Positions 52,581 through 62,049 of a DNA stretch of 64,000 nt are shown one piece after another. Each line of letters begins with the position of its first letter. The first letter of the stretch is position 1. The stretch covers positions 1 through 64,000 of the forward strand of contig NZ_JAKVCW010000006.1 in NCBI RefSeq assembly GCF_022448905.1. Direction: 5' to 3'. This stretch comes from Shimia sp. Lineage in GTDB: Bacteria; Pseudomonadota; Alphaproteobacteria; Rhodobacterales; Rhodobacteraceae. The notes below the pieces were generated by a model. It ran no database searches. It had not been told where the DNA came from and saw only the letters and a list, made by a program, of their open reading frames with translations. Made by a program: the position numbers and the translations under genes.

Positions 52581-53800
52581 GTTTGGCCCCCGCCCAGCAG
52601 ATCGCCCAATCGCGCGGCTTCTTTGTTGATGTCAAAGGCCTTTTCCACCATGGCGCGGCCGGCAATACCCATGGCGGTGGCGCGCGCCGGATTGGCGAGG
52701 ATTTTGCCAATGGCCTCGGCCAATGCATGTGGGTTGCCCGGTGGCACCAACAGGCCAGAGGCGCCATCGGTCACCAATTCTGGAATGCCCGCAATATGCG
52801 TGGTCACAACGGGGCGGCGCGCGGCCATGGCCTCCATCAACACAACCGGCACGCCTTCGGCGAAGCTGGGCAGGACAAAGAGGTCAGAGGCAGCCAGCGC
52901 CTCGGCCACTTCGGATTGCGACTTGTAGCCCACAAACGACACGTTTTCCGCAAGCCCTGCTTTCTTCGTCTGCTTTTCCAGTGCCTTTCGCCCCGGCCCA
53001 TCCCCAATCACGGTCAGATGGATCTTGGGGAATTCTGCCTTCAACGGCTCCAAGGCGCGCAGCAGAATTGGCAGGCCTTTGACCGGCGCAAGGCGCCCCA
53101 CGAACAAAAGATTGGTCTCCACCGGATCCTCGCCCGCGTCATAGCGCGCGGGCTCCACGCCACAGTGGATGATATGCAGCTTGGACCAATGTTTGGGATT
53201 GGAAAACGCCATCGCCTGCGAGCGGCAGAAATGGCTGATACAGGCGACAAATTTGGCGCGTTTGATCTTTTCGTCCAGCCGCCAATGATCCGGCGCAAAG
53301 AAGATGTCCGGCCCATGCAGCGTGAAGCTGTAGGGAATGCCCGACAGCTCGCTCATCAGCATGGCCACGGTGCAGGAGGATTTGGCGATGTGGTTGTGCA
53401 GATGCCGCACGCCTTTCTTGCGCAAATGGGCCGCAAGCACGGCCGCTTCCAGAAAGTAGAACAGCTGAAAAATGCGGTTGCGCAGCCCCGGAGGCGAGGT
53501 GCGAAACGCTAAGATCGCAGCCCGAAAGAACCGGATAGGGTTGCGTATCAGTGCCCCAAAAACCGCGCCCAATAGAATGACCGGAGATTTGGCGGCAGCA
53601 AGAATATAAAAGGTGGCTTTGGCCTCGGCTTTTTGCTCGTCGCCCACCAGATGCTCCACACCGGTGCGGCGCACGGAGCAGGTTTCCACCGGCTGGCCTT
53701 GGGCGCGCAACGCGGCCACCTCGCGCTGGATAAACGTATCGGTGGCGCGGGGGTATTCGCCAGTCAAATAGGCGATGGGGGTCTTGTCTGTGTCGCTCAC
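52577..53800 (-). CDS. Family 4 glycosyltransferase
   Basis: The 407-residue GT-B enzyme begins IAYLTGEYPRATDTFIQREVAAL. The C-terminal nucleotide-sugar domain has LLFVGRLAPVKGLPILLRAL, VIGDGPGRKALE, and the E-x7-E region SFAEGVPVVLMEAMAARRPVVTTHIAGIPELV. The cytoplasmic enzyme would extend the polysaccharide repeat. Four-base overlaps with both neighbours show a tight operon. Confidence 0.93.
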   Translation of the reverse strand: MSDTDKTPIAYLTGEYPRATDTFIQREVAALRAQGQPVETCSVRRTGVEHLVGDEQKAEAKATFYILAAAKSPVILLGAVFGALIRNPIRFFRAAILAFRTSPPGLRNRIFQLFYFLEAAVLAAHLRKKGVRHLHNHIAKSSCTVAMLMSELSGIPYSFTLHGPDIFFAPDHWRLDEKIKRAKFVACISHFCRSQAMAFSNPKHWSKLHIIHCGVEPARYDAGEDPVETNLLFVGRLAPVKGLPILLRALEPLKAEFPKIHLTVIGDGPGRKALEKQTKKAGLAENVSFVGYKSQSEVAEALAASDLFVLPSFAEGVPVVLMEAMAARRPVVTTHIAGIPELVTDGASGLLVPPGNPHALAEAIGKILANPARATAMGIAGRAMVEKAFDINKEAARLGDLLGGGQT

Positions 53801-54774
53801 GACGGCGGGGCCTGCTGCTCTTGCTGCTCAATCGCAGCCTGCATCGCAGCCGCAAAGGGCAGCATTGTGACAGGGCCAAGGCGATTGTGCATCATGGTGT
53901 TTGAATAATGAACGGGGCGGTGGCGGGCTTCCAGCACGGCGCGGCGCAGAAGACCGGGCATGGCGGCGCTGTCCGGTGTGACAAAGGCCGCCAGACGCCA
54001 GAGGGCCAGCGGTGTGGGAAAAACCCGTTTGGGCCAGCCACAGGCGCGAAACGCGGTCAGGAAGGCCGCGCGGCTGGGCCGATCATCGTCCAGCACGTTG
54101 AGTGTGCCGACGCCGGTGTTTTCATGGGCTGCTTTAAGCAGCGCTTCGGCAGCCAAATCGACGCGGCACAGAGGTACTTCGCCGCCGCCGTCGATTTTTA
54201 GCAACGTACTGCCAACCGCCGGCCCGATATGGGCATTGAACAGGTGATCCGGCCCCCAGACGGCCCCAAGACGCAGGATCGAGAGCGCATAGCCGTAGAG
54301 CGATGCGCCGTCATGGAAGAGCGTTTCCTGGGTGAGTTTGGCCTGCGCGTAGGCATCCCGCCCGTCGGCGTTCACCGCTGTGGCCTCGTCCACCGTGCCG
54401 CCTTTGGGCACGCCACTCACATCATAGACCGACAGCGAGCCGGCCAGTACCACATGAGGCACCTGCGCCGCGATCACCGCGTCGATCACCACCACCGAGG
54501 CCGCCACCGTGTCACGTTCCTGATCTCCGGACAGCGTGGCGGCGCAATGGATCAGGGTTTGGATGCCGGTCAAAGCCTGCGCCAGACCGTCGCCCGCAGA
54601 AGTCAGGTCCATCGCAACGATTTCAACGGTTTCGTCTGCTTGCCAGTCAGCGGGCACTTTCGCCATATCGCGCACAAATAAACGCAACGCAGTGCCCTCG
54701 GCGCGGGCCTGCTCCACGCAGTGGCGCCCGATAAAGCCCGTGGCGCCTGTTATGGCAAGGGTGGCCCTGCTCAT
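53797..54774 (-). CDS. NAD-dependent epimerase/dehydratase family protein
   Basis: The 325-residue extended SDR has LAITGATGFIGRHCVEQAR at the N-terminus, AGSLSVYDVSG, a YAQAK (Tyr-x-x-x-Lys) catalytic pair and LRLGAVWGPDHLF. The substrate is probably a sugar nucleotide; the closest neighbours suggest synthesis of a modified sugar. ATG 54774 overlaps the stop of the preceding oxidoreductase gene; an ATG three codons earlier is less likely. Confidence 0.87.
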   Translation of the reverse strand: MSRATLAITGATGFIGRHCVEQARAEGTALRLFVRDMAKVPADWQADETVEIVAMDLTSAGDGLAQALTGIQTLIHCAATLSGDQERDTVAASVVVIDAVIAAQVPHVVLAGSLSVYDVSGVPKGGTVDEATAVNADGRDAYAQAKLTQETLFHDGASLYGYALSILRLGAVWGPDHLFNAHIGPAVGSTLLKIDGGGEVPLCRVDLAAEALLKAAHENTGVGTLNVLDDDRPSRAAFLTAFRACGWPKRVFPTPLALWRLAAFVTPDSAAMPGLLRRAVLEARHRPVHYSNTMMHNRLGPVTMLPFAAAMQAAIEQQEQQAPPS

Positions 54775-55904
54775 GTGGCCCAAGGCATGGGCGCCATCGG
54801 CTCACAGCGCGTTGTCATATCTTGTGCGCAGCCATCAGCACCGGAATTCTGAATGGCCAGCGTGACCTCGTTGAGGTGCAGGGCAAAATCCGGCGACAGG
54901 CGGCATGGACGTCCCTCGGCCAAGGCATCGAGCATTTCGGCAGGGCCAAGGGCAAAGTTCATCGCCGCCGCGCCCCAGCGTTCCACCTTGGGGTGGGTGT
55001 CACCTTTGATCTTTTGCCGCGTGCCAATTGGATGTTCGACCAGCCGACGGCGCAGGGTGAAGCGGCGGTGGAATTTGACTGGTGCGTCATTGTCCCAGGC
55101 CTGTTTCACCTGCAGCACGCCTTTGTCGCCAAACACGCGGATCTTGTGGTCATGACTCGCCACAATCGAGCAGGTCAGCCGCGCGGTGATGCCATTTTCA
55201 AAGAACAGCGTGGCGGTGGAAAAGTCTGGCGTGCCGGTGATTTCTTTGCCCGGCAGACATTCGGCAGAGGCGGCCACCACGCGGCGCACGCTGCCAAACA
55301 TGCCAATCAGCCAGGTCAGGTAATAACCCGCATGTTCCAGTGTGCAGCCGACGGCAAACTCGTCCTCGGCAGGCCAGGGCGCGCCGCTTTCGCTCGTCCA
55401 ATCGACATAGGGCGCTTGTGGGATGAAACCGTCATCCAACTCAGCGTAGATCAGGCGCACGGAGCCAGCCACATCGTTGCGAATGGCTTTGCCCAGGGTC
55501 TGCGCCGCCTCGCCCAGCACCGAGCAGGGCGCAGAAGACAACAGCAGGCCTTTTTGTGCGGCCAGCTCATGTAGCGCGATGGCGTCAGCCATATCGGTGG
55601 CCAAAGGCTTTTCGGAATAGACGTGATGTCCTGCTTCCAAGCAGGCTCGCGAGACCTCGTAATGCGCGCCGGGGTTGGTCAGGTTCAACACCAGAGAGCC
55701 TTGCGGCAGGTTGCCCAGAAACCGCTCCAAACTGTCCGCGGTGTGCAGGTTCCAGTGGTCGGAAAAGGCTTTCAGGCGCTCTGGATCATGGTCATACACC
55801 TGCGTCACCGCGATGTCGGGGTGGGCTGCAAACGACCGCATGTAGAGGTCGGCGACAAAGCCGCAACCGATGATCGACACACTGCGGGTTTGGGCGGCTG
55901 ACAT
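54771..55904 (-). CDS. Gfo/Idh/MocA family oxidoreductase
   Basis: The 377-residue enzyme has the NAD-binding SIIGCGFVADLYMRSFAAHPDIAVTQVYD, the conserved EKPLATDMADA (catalytic Lys-Pro) and an alpha/beta C-terminal domain. Members oxidise or reduce sugars, inositols or sugar nucleotides. ATG 55904 follows AAGGAT; longer starts (55934, 55967) exist in frame but begin with residues outside the family. It is the first gene of the operon that runs to the hydrolase at 48966 and diverges from the GT26 gene. Confidence 0.88.
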   Translation of the reverse strand: MSAAQTRSVSIIGCGFVADLYMRSFAAHPDIAVTQVYDHDPERLKAFSDHWNLHTADSLERFLGNLPQGSLVLNLTNPGAHYEVSRACLEAGHHVYSEKPLATDMADAIALHELAAQKGLLLSSAPCSVLGEAAQTLGKAIRNDVAGSVRLIYAELDDGFIPQAPYVDWTSESGAPWPAEDEFAVGCTLEHAGYYLTWLIGMFGSVRRVVAASAECLPGKEITGTPDFSTATLFFENGITARLTCSIVASHDHKIRVFGDKGVLQVKQAWDNDAPVKFHRRFTLRRRLVEHPIGTRQKIKGDTHPKVERWGAAAMNFALGPAEMLDALAEGRPCRLSPDFALHLNEVTLAIQNSGADGCAQDMTTRCEPMAPMPWAT

Positions 55905-56095
55905 GGTGGGAATCCTTTTGAACCAATACGGCATGACTATAGGTATTTTGGCGCGAAATACCACCAAGGCAGGGCGCTTGGGCAGGGGAATTGTGGCGGT
56001 TTTGAACCACTTGAGGGAAATTGCCGCACAGTTTCTGACGCTGCCAGCGGGAGTTGTTAAACTGTGCCAAATTTCAGGATCGAGGGGCGGCCAAC

Positions 56096-56845
56096 GTGCA
56101 GTTTTCCACCATCAAAGGGCCGGTCACGGTCAATGTTGCTGATCGCGCCACCTTGGAGCGCGTGGTGCGGGACCGGTTTGCCGCCCATGAAGGCTTTGCG
56201 CTGGCGACCATCAATCTCGATCATTTGGTGAAGCTGGCCAAAGATGAAGTCTTTGCCGCTGCCTATCTGGCGCAGGATTTTGTGGTGGCGGATGGCAATC
56301 CCATTGTGTGGTTGTCGCGCAAGGCCGGGAAACCGGTGGACCTGCTGCCGGGTGCAGATTTGGTGGTTCCATTGGCGCGGTGGGCAGCTGAGGAAGGCAC
56401 GCCGGTAGCCTTGATTGGCAGCACGGAGGAGGCTTTGGCCGCGGCGGCGGAGGCTTTAAAAACACAAGCACCGGGATTGGAGGTCGCGGCATGTATTGCG
56501 CCACCCATGGGGTTTGATCCCGAAAGCGCTGCGGCAGAGGCTGTGCTGAAACAAGCTGCCGAGGCGGGCGCGCGGATGGCGTTTCTGGCGCTTGGCGCGC
56601 CGAAGCAGGAACGGTTGGCCGCGCGGGGACGACAGGTTGTGCCGCAGATGGGCTTTGCCAGCATTGGGGCGGGATTGGATTTCCTCGCAGGCACGCAAAA
56701 CCGTGCCCCGGCTTGGGTCCGGAAGCTGGCGCTGGAATGGCTCTGGCGTGCGCTGAGCAATCCGGCGCGACTGGCCGGGCGCTATCTGCGCTGTATCGGG
56801 ATATTGCCGCGCCTGATGAAAGAGGCATGCGCGCAGCGGGACTAA
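56096..56845 (+). CDS. WecG/TagA/CpsF family glycosyltransferase (GT26)
   Basis: The 249-residue enzyme carries the GT26 pattern: INLDHLVKLAKDEVFAAAYL near residue 35, VVADGNPIVWLSRKAG, LIGSTEEALAAA, and the signature FLALGAPKQERLAARG, ending with a basic amphipathic tail that holds it at the membrane. Members add ManNAc(A)-type sugars to lipid-linked GlcNAc. GTG 56096 follows GAGGGGCGG; a TTG at 56054 is in frame. It is the only plus-strand glycosyltransferase of this region. Confidence 0.9.
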   Translation: MQFSTIKGPVTVNVADRATLERVVRDRFAAHEGFALATINLDHLVKLAKDEVFAAAYLAQDFVVADGNPIVWLSRKAGKPVDLLPGADLVVPLARWAAEEGTPVALIGSTEEALAAAAEALKTQAPGLEVAACIAPPMGFDPESAAAEAVLKQAAEAGARMAFLALGAPKQERLAARGRQVVPQMGFASIGAGLDFLAGTQNRAPAWVRKLALEWLWRALSNPARLAGRYLRCIGILPRLMKEACAQRD

Positions 56846-56862
56846 GTCGGGCAGAGCCCGAC
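56846..56862 (+). other. Hairpin after the GT26 gene
   Basis: GTCGGGC and GCCCGAC pair perfectly with a 3-base loop directly after the stop codon. No T-tract follows. A second GC-rich inverted repeat (about 56948-56978) lies further on. Either may help end the convergent transcripts. Confidence 0.45.
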
Positions 56863-57010
56863 CGCGGGTGGGCGTGCTTTGATCTATTTGCGCGCGCTAG
56901 GGTTCCCTCTGTGTGAGTGGGTTTTTGGGTTTTGCGAGGGTGCAGAAGCGCCCGCCCATGGGGGCGGTCGGGCGCTGCCCGGCGGCGTGCAGGGCACGCC
57001 ACTTTTCGGG

Positions 57011-57763
57011 CTAGGTCGGAATGACGCGCGGCTTGCGGCGTTTCAATCGCACCGCATCTTTCAGGCGCCCTTTCAAACCGCGCGGCGGCAGGATTTCCCG
57101 ATCCATTTCAAACACCGCACCATTCAGCGACGGATCTTGCCAAAGCGCCAGACCGGCGCCCCATTTGGCCGCCACGGCTGGATCAAGCCCTTCGGCCAAA
57201 CCCATCTCCGTGTTGAGCATGCCGGGCATCCATGTGCTGATCACAATCTTGGGCAAACGATCCCCAAAATCGGCCACCAACGCGCGGGAGAAAGTTGTCA
57301 CCGCGCCTTTGGACACGGAGTAAGCTGCGCTGCAGGGCAGGGGGTGCATATCCGCAAAGCTCGACACGTTGAGGATGCGGCCGCGCCCTGCCTCGGTCAT
57401 GTCCTTGAGCGCCTCAGACGTGCAAGCCACCGTGCCACCAAGGTTGATGGCGACAGTCTGCATAAAGCTTTCCGGCGTTTCGTCCAGCATGTCGCGGTGC
57501 GGATAAACCCCGGCGTTGTTGATCAGGATCGAGACCGGCGCGATGGCGCGGATGCTGTCAAAAGCGGCGCGTACCTGCGCGGGGTTGGAGACATCTGCCA
57601 CCACAGGGGTGAAGCTGTCACCCGCCAAGGCCGCTGTCTCGCGCAGCGCGTCTTCACGGCGTCCCAAACCCGCGACCAGCAGGCCCCGCCCGCAAAGCTC
57701 TATCGCCAAGGCCCGCCCCAATCCAGAGCTCGCGCCAGTGATGACCGCCAGTAGCTTAGCCAT
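57011..57763 (-). CDS. Short-chain dehydrogenase/reductase
   Basis: The 250-residue classical SDR has the cofactor motif VITGASSGLGRALAIEL, the NNAG motif, and the active-site Ser-Tyr-Lys (NVSSFADMHPLPCSAAYSVSKGA). The basic C-terminus (RGLKGRLKDAVRLKRRKPRVIPT) is unusual and could hold the protein at the membrane. Its start overlaps the end of the GMC gene by 8 bases, so the two oxidoreductases are probably functionally paired, the alcohol oxidised by one being reduced by the other. Confidence 0.88.
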   Translation of the reverse strand: MAKLLAVITGASSGLGRALAIELCGRGLLVAGLGRREDALRETAALAGDSFTPVVADVSNPAQVRAAFDSIRAIAPVSILINNAGVYPHRDMLDETPESFMQTVAINLGGTVACTSEALKDMTEAGRGRILNVSSFADMHPLPCSAAYSVSKGAVTTFSRALVADFGDRLPKIVISTWMPGMLNTEMGLAEGLDPAVAAKWGAGLALWQDPSLNGAVFEMDREILPPRGLKGRLKDAVRLKRRKPRVIPT

Positions 57764-59321
57764 TTTGGGTCTCCATCAGTTCTGCCGCCACAACCTCCCC
57801 AACCCGCAGCGCATTGGCGGCGATGGTCAGCGACGGGTTCACCCCCATGGATGTGGGCATAAAGCTCGCATCCGCCACCCATAGGTTTTTCGTGCCGTGC
57901 ACTTTGCAATTGCGATCCAGCACCGAGGTTTTGGGATCATCACCAAACCGCAAGGTACCGCAGGGGTGGCCAAAATTCAGTTCCGGCCCCGCGCCGGTGA
58001 ACGCCATGCGGATGCCTTTGAGGCGCTGCTTCAGAGCTTTGCGGAAAGCCTTGCGCCGCGACAGCAGTTCCGGTGCCATGTCATAGGTGATCGCCAAACG
58101 ATGCGGATCAGCGGGATCGTGAAACACGCGGTTTTCCGCATAGGGCAGGTCTTCCAAGATGCCGACAAAGATCTTGGCGCTGCCAAACAGTTTCACGGCA
58201 ATCGCGGCGGGCAGGCGGGTGAACTGACGCAGCCAGCCCAGCTTGCGCAATGGCGAGCGGTCAAAGGCCATGTTGAGATAATGCACAATCTCACCATAGC
58301 GCGCCTCAACCCCCAAAGCCTGCACCATACCAAAGCGCTGTCCGTCCTGATGGTACAGATCGCGAAAGGCGAGGGATTTGGACGCCCCCGCGCTGTGTTT
58401 GCCTTTGGGCGGCCAGAGCGCAAACATCTCGTTGAGGTGAAACATCAGGTTGCGGCCAACAAGGTCATTTCCATTGCCCAAATTTCCCGATGCCATCAAC
58501 AGGCGCGGAGAATGCAGCGCTCCGGCAGCCAGCACATAGCTGCGCGCGGTAAGCGTGGCTTCTTTGTTTTTGCACGCCACATTGAGGCCAATCACAGTGC
58601 CGTCCTTGGATAGAATTTCCTGCACTTCGCAAAAGTCCAACAGGGCCGCGTTGCCGGTTTCCAAAGCAGGCTCCACGCCCGCGGAGCGCCCATCCATCTT
58701 GCAATCGTTGGGACACTTGCGGCCCAAATACTGCTCAAACCCGTCCTCTTCGCGGACGGCCATATGGCCCCGATACGGGGTTAGCCCAATATCTTTCATG
58801 GCCGACATCAAGCCTTGATCTGTCGCGCTCATCACCGTTGGCGGGAAGAGGTTGCCGTCTGGCTGCAAGGGATCTGGCGTGCCGCGCACGTGATACAGCG
58901 CTTCGGCGCGGTCAAAATAGGGTGCCATCTCCTCGTATGACACCGGCCAGCCGCCGGTTGGGTGCGGGCGGGCGTCGCTGTGGTCCAGATCATGCGGCGC
59001 GGGGCGCTCTAACGTGGCGGCGTAAAACACCGAACTGCCGCCCACACCGGCCCCCAACGGTGCGTGGAAGGTGGTGGTCATCCCGTTCACTGTCGCTTCC
59101 AGAGGTTCGGGCCAATAACCGCGCACCAGTCTCGCCTCGCGGTCCCAAATGTTGGGGTTGAGCTCCTGTTCTTCAGCGCGAACACCGGTTGGCCCACGCT
59201 CGACAAACAGCACCGACAGGCCCTGTTCCGCCAAATAGCGGCCAATGGTGCCGCCGCCCATGCCGGTGCCAATGACGATCACGTCCCAAGAGGTGCCGCT
59301 GGCCTCGGCAAGCGTGGTCAT
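57756..59321 (-). CDS. GMC family FAD-dependent oxidoreductase
   Basis: The 521-residue flavoprotein has the FAD motif VIVIGTGMGGGTIGRYLAEQGLSVLFVERG, the family stretch PLGAGVGGSSVFYAATLERP, the LAAGALHSPRLLMASG block, and a C-terminal FGHPCGTLRFGDDPKTSVLDRNCKVHGTKNLWVADASFMP with the active-site His region and NPSLTIAANALR. GMC enzymes oxidise sugar or alcohol hydroxyls. No signal peptide is seen, so it acts in the cytoplasm. Both ends overlap neighbours. Confidence 0.9.
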   Translation of the reverse strand: MTTLAEASGTSWDVIVIGTGMGGGTIGRYLAEQGLSVLFVERGPTGVRAEEQELNPNIWDREARLVRGYWPEPLEATVNGMTTTFHAPLGAGVGGSSVFYAATLERPAPHDLDHSDARPHPTGGWPVSYEEMAPYFDRAEALYHVRGTPDPLQPDGNLFPPTVMSATDQGLMSAMKDIGLTPYRGHMAVREEDGFEQYLGRKCPNDCKMDGRSAGVEPALETGNAALLDFCEVQEILSKDGTVIGLNVACKNKEATLTARSYVLAAGALHSPRLLMASGNLGNGNDLVGRNLMFHLNEMFALWPPKGKHSAGASKSLAFRDLYHQDGQRFGMVQALGVEARYGEIVHYLNMAFDRSPLRKLGWLRQFTRLPAAIAVKLFGSAKIFVGILEDLPYAENRVFHDPADPHRLAITYDMAPELLSRRKAFRKALKQRLKGIRMAFTGAGPELNFGHPCGTLRFGDDPKTSVLDRNCKVHGTKNLWVADASFMPTSMGVNPSLTIAANALRVGEVVAAELMETQNG

Positions 59322-61417
59322 TGCGTGGCCCGGGCCATGACCGGGTAAAACACCGAGCGCATCCGCCGCGCCGCCGAATTGGTCACGTGGTTGTTGTCAA
59401 AATACTGGCCCACGCCGCCTTGCACCGCGTCACACAGGAATTGGTCACAAAACCAGCCCCAGCTGTCCAAGATGGTTGCGCCGCTTTTGGCCAGGGCCGC
59501 CGCCGCGCCGCGTTCGCGGGTTTGAGCGTCGGTCACGGTGATCTGCCCAATCCTGCGGGCCAGTTGCTCCGACAGGCGGCCATGCACCAGCGCGCGAGCG
59601 ACTTTCGGGGCGTGGTAATTCTGAATTTCCGGCGGTTGGCGCAGGATGTAGACCTGTCGGTCCAGATCGCCAATATCGGCAACCGTGGCGGCCAAAGCGG
59701 TACCCAAAAGCGCGTCCTGGGTCATATTGCCATAAACGTCGCTGCGCAGGCGGATGGTGTTGTGCGCGTCACTGCCGCTGCCTTTGCCGGAGGCATAGTA
59801 AGACCAGCGCCCGATCAGGATGACGTCTTGCAGGTGGCGCATGTCGCGCAGCGCCTTGCGGATTTGCGCATTGGCGTCCGCACAGGCGGCATCCTGTGCC
59901 GGGGTGGCCGCGCTTTCGCGTTTTTCAAGATCAAAGGCCGGGGCACAGCCCGCGCGCCAGATCACCAAGGCGCTGCGATCGGCCTCACGCGCGGCTTGCT
60001 TCAGACCCTCGTAGTAGGCCCGCACATGGCTATCGCCCCAGATGATCAGGCTCGGTGAGCTTTCCTTGGGGCCAATCGGGCAAATCTCGATGCCCTCAAA
60101 CGGTCCTTCGTCGGGCACGTAACAATCAGAGAAATCCTGCAGAAAGTCACCGGTAGCCGCGATATGCACCTGCGCTTGTGGGCCAAAGCGCTGCGGCATG
60201 CCGTCTGCCTTGAACACCATAAACGACAGGCCCACCACACTGACCGAGGCCAGCGCGGCGGTGAACAAGAGACCCCAGGTCGGCAGGTTCTTGGCCTGAC
60301 GCACCGGCTGTTCCACCAGGCGCCAGGAGAGCACGGCCAGCACAAAGGAAATCGCGATCCAAAGTGACGTTTCGCCGGGACCGCGATACTGACCTTGCAG
60401 GTATTTGGTGAAGGTAAAGACCGGCCAATGCCAGAGGTAGAGCGAATAGGAGATCAGCCCGATCAGCACGGGGATGCGCATCGACAGGCCACGGTTGACC
60501 CAGTTGTCATCCTGCCCATTGCCGATCAACAGCACGGTGCCGAGCACCGGGAAGATCACCTGCCAGCCGGGGAAGCCCTCGCCCGGCACCACCAACACAA
60601 CCGAGGCCAGCACCAACGCTAGCCCGGCCCAGCTCAGCGCTTGGTGACGGCGCCACAGATCGGGCCGTTCGATGTTTAGCACGGCCAAGCCAACACCGAC
60701 CAAAAGCTCCCAAGCGCGGAAGGGGAACAGGAAGAAGGCCGCCGGATGGGACACGGGCGTGGTCGCCAGATTGCTGACAAACGACAGGCCAAACACCGCG
60801 CCCAAAGCCCAGAGCATCACAGTTTTGTTGCGGGCAAACAGCAAAAACAGTAGCGGCAGGAAAATGTAGAACTGTTCCTCCACCGACAGAGACCAGGTGT
60901 GCAGCATGATCTTGTCTTCAGCCGCCCCGTCAAAATAGCCGGATTGGCGGAAAAACAGAACGTTTGACAGATAAACTGTGGCCGCAATCACGCCTTTGGC
61001 GGTTTCGCGGAAGTCATTGGGCAACAGGATCCGCGCGCCAATGATCAACACCACAAAGGCCATGACAAAATAGGCTGGTGCAAGGCGTTTGATGCGGCGG
61101 ATGTAGAATTGACCCAAGGCCAGCCGCCCGGTCTCCTGCTGTTCGCGCCATAGGATGCCGCCGATCAGAAAGCCGGAAATCACAAAGAAGACGTCAACCC
61201 CAATGAAACCACCGCCAAATCCCGGCACGCCAAAATGATAAAACACCACCGCCAGCACCGCGATGGCGCGCAGCCCGTCGATCTCCGCTCGGTGGCCTTT
61301 CGCGGCTTTCAAATCAGCGGCAAGTTTGGGCGCGGAGGTTTCTACCTCAGGCGACTCTTGGGTGCTCATGCGCTTGCGCATCCTTGGGTTGCTTTTTTGC
61401 TTTTCTCCAAAAAACAT
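59318..61417 (-). CDS. Acyltransferase 3 family with C-terminal SGNH domain (OafA-like)
   Basis: The 699-residue membrane protein has an acyltransferase-3 part with about ten hydrophobic segments (starting EIDGLRAIAVLAVVFYHFGVP, then FIGVDVFFVISGFLIGG) and a periplasmic SGNH domain (about 445-699) with the GDSH block IIWGDSHVRAYYEGL and the late Asp-x-x-His in FDNNHVTN. OafA-type proteins O-acetylate polysaccharides. ATG 61417 has GGAGGAG upstream; an ATG at 61369 is possible. The stop overlaps the GMC start (ATGA). Confidence 0.92.
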   Translation of the reverse strand: MFFGEKQKSNPRMRKRMSTQESPEVETSAPKLAADLKAAKGHRAEIDGLRAIAVLAVVFYHFGVPGFGGGFIGVDVFFVISGFLIGGILWREQQETGRLALGQFYIRRIKRLAPAYFVMAFVVLIIGARILLPNDFRETAKGVIAATVYLSNVLFFRQSGYFDGAAEDKIMLHTWSLSVEEQFYIFLPLLFLLFARNKTVMLWALGAVFGLSFVSNLATTPVSHPAAFFLFPFRAWELLVGVGLAVLNIERPDLWRRHQALSWAGLALVLASVVLVVPGEGFPGWQVIFPVLGTVLLIGNGQDDNWVNRGLSMRIPVLIGLISYSLYLWHWPVFTFTKYLQGQYRGPGETSLWIAISFVLAVLSWRLVEQPVRQAKNLPTWGLLFTAALASVSVVGLSFMVFKADGMPQRFGPQAQVHIAATGDFLQDFSDCYVPDEGPFEGIEICPIGPKESSPSLIIWGDSHVRAYYEGLKQAAREADRSALVIWRAGCAPAFDLEKRESAATPAQDAACADANAQIRKALRDMRHLQDVILIGRWSYYASGKGSGSDAHNTIRLRSDVYGNMTQDALLGTALAATVADIGDLDRQVYILRQPPEIQNYHAPKVARALVHGRLSEQLARRIGQITVTDAQTRERGAAAALAKSGATILDSWGWFCDQFLCDAVQGGVGQYFDNNHVTNSAARRMRSVFYPVMARATQ

Positions 61418-61538
61418 AACTCCTCCCTGCGCCGCAAGCGCCACCGCACAGCAGAGTTAAGTTGCTTTAACACAGAGGTTTTGCGACAACGCTTTGAAAC
61501 GGCCCGCTTTTGCGGGATTTGGCGCGGAGGCAAATGCT

Positions 61539-62048
61539 GTGCAGACTGACCAAAATGTGTCCGCCACAGAGCCGGATTGGTCGCGAGAAGTGCCACGAGG
61601 CTTCTGGGATCCCGGACCCAAGCTGCTGCGCGCGCTGCGCCGTTATCAAGCGGCCAAGGCGCGGGGTGGTCTGCTTGGCAAGCTGGCGTCCAAACGCTGG
61701 GTGCTGTCCCACCGTTTTTGGTCAGTGATTACTCAGTCGGAGCTGCATCTGAACATGCAGATCGCAGGCGGGCTGCGGCTGCCGCATCCCACCGGCATCA
61801 TTGTGCACCCAAACGCCACCATTGGACCAAACTGCCAACTGATGCATCAGGTGACCCTGTCTGGCGCGGTGGTGCTGGAAGGCCATGTGGACATCGGCGC
61901 GGGCGCGAAGGTGATTGGTCCTCTAACAATTGGCGCGGATGCTGAAGTCGGCGCCAATGCGGTGGTCACAGGCGATGTGCCCGCCGGGGCTGTGGTTGGC
62001 GGAATACCTGCGAAGGTCTTGAAATTGAAGCCGGGATACGGCGACTAA
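61539..62048 (+). CDS. Hexapeptide-repeat acetyltransferase
   Basis: The 169-residue protein is a left-handed beta-helix acyltransferase of the serine acetyltransferase/colanic acid type: GLRLPHPTGIIVHPNATIGPNCQLMHQVTLSG, VDIGAGAKVIGPLTIGADAEVGANAVVTGDVPAGAVVGGIPAKVL. The N-terminal 70 residues are helical. It may acetylate a sugar of the polysaccharide or serine; context favours the former. GTG 61539 lies 8 bases after GGAGG, whereas a TTG at 61494 has no ribosome site. Confidence 0.87.
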   Translation: MQTDQNVSATEPDWSREVPRGFWDPGPKLLRALRRYQAAKARGGLLGKLASKRWVLSHRFWSVITQSELHLNMQIAGGLRLPHPTGIIVHPNATIGPNCQLMHQVTLSGAVVLEGHVDIGAGAKVIGPLTIGADAEVGANAVVTGDVPAGAVVGGIPAKVLKLKPGYGD

Positions 62049-62049
62049 G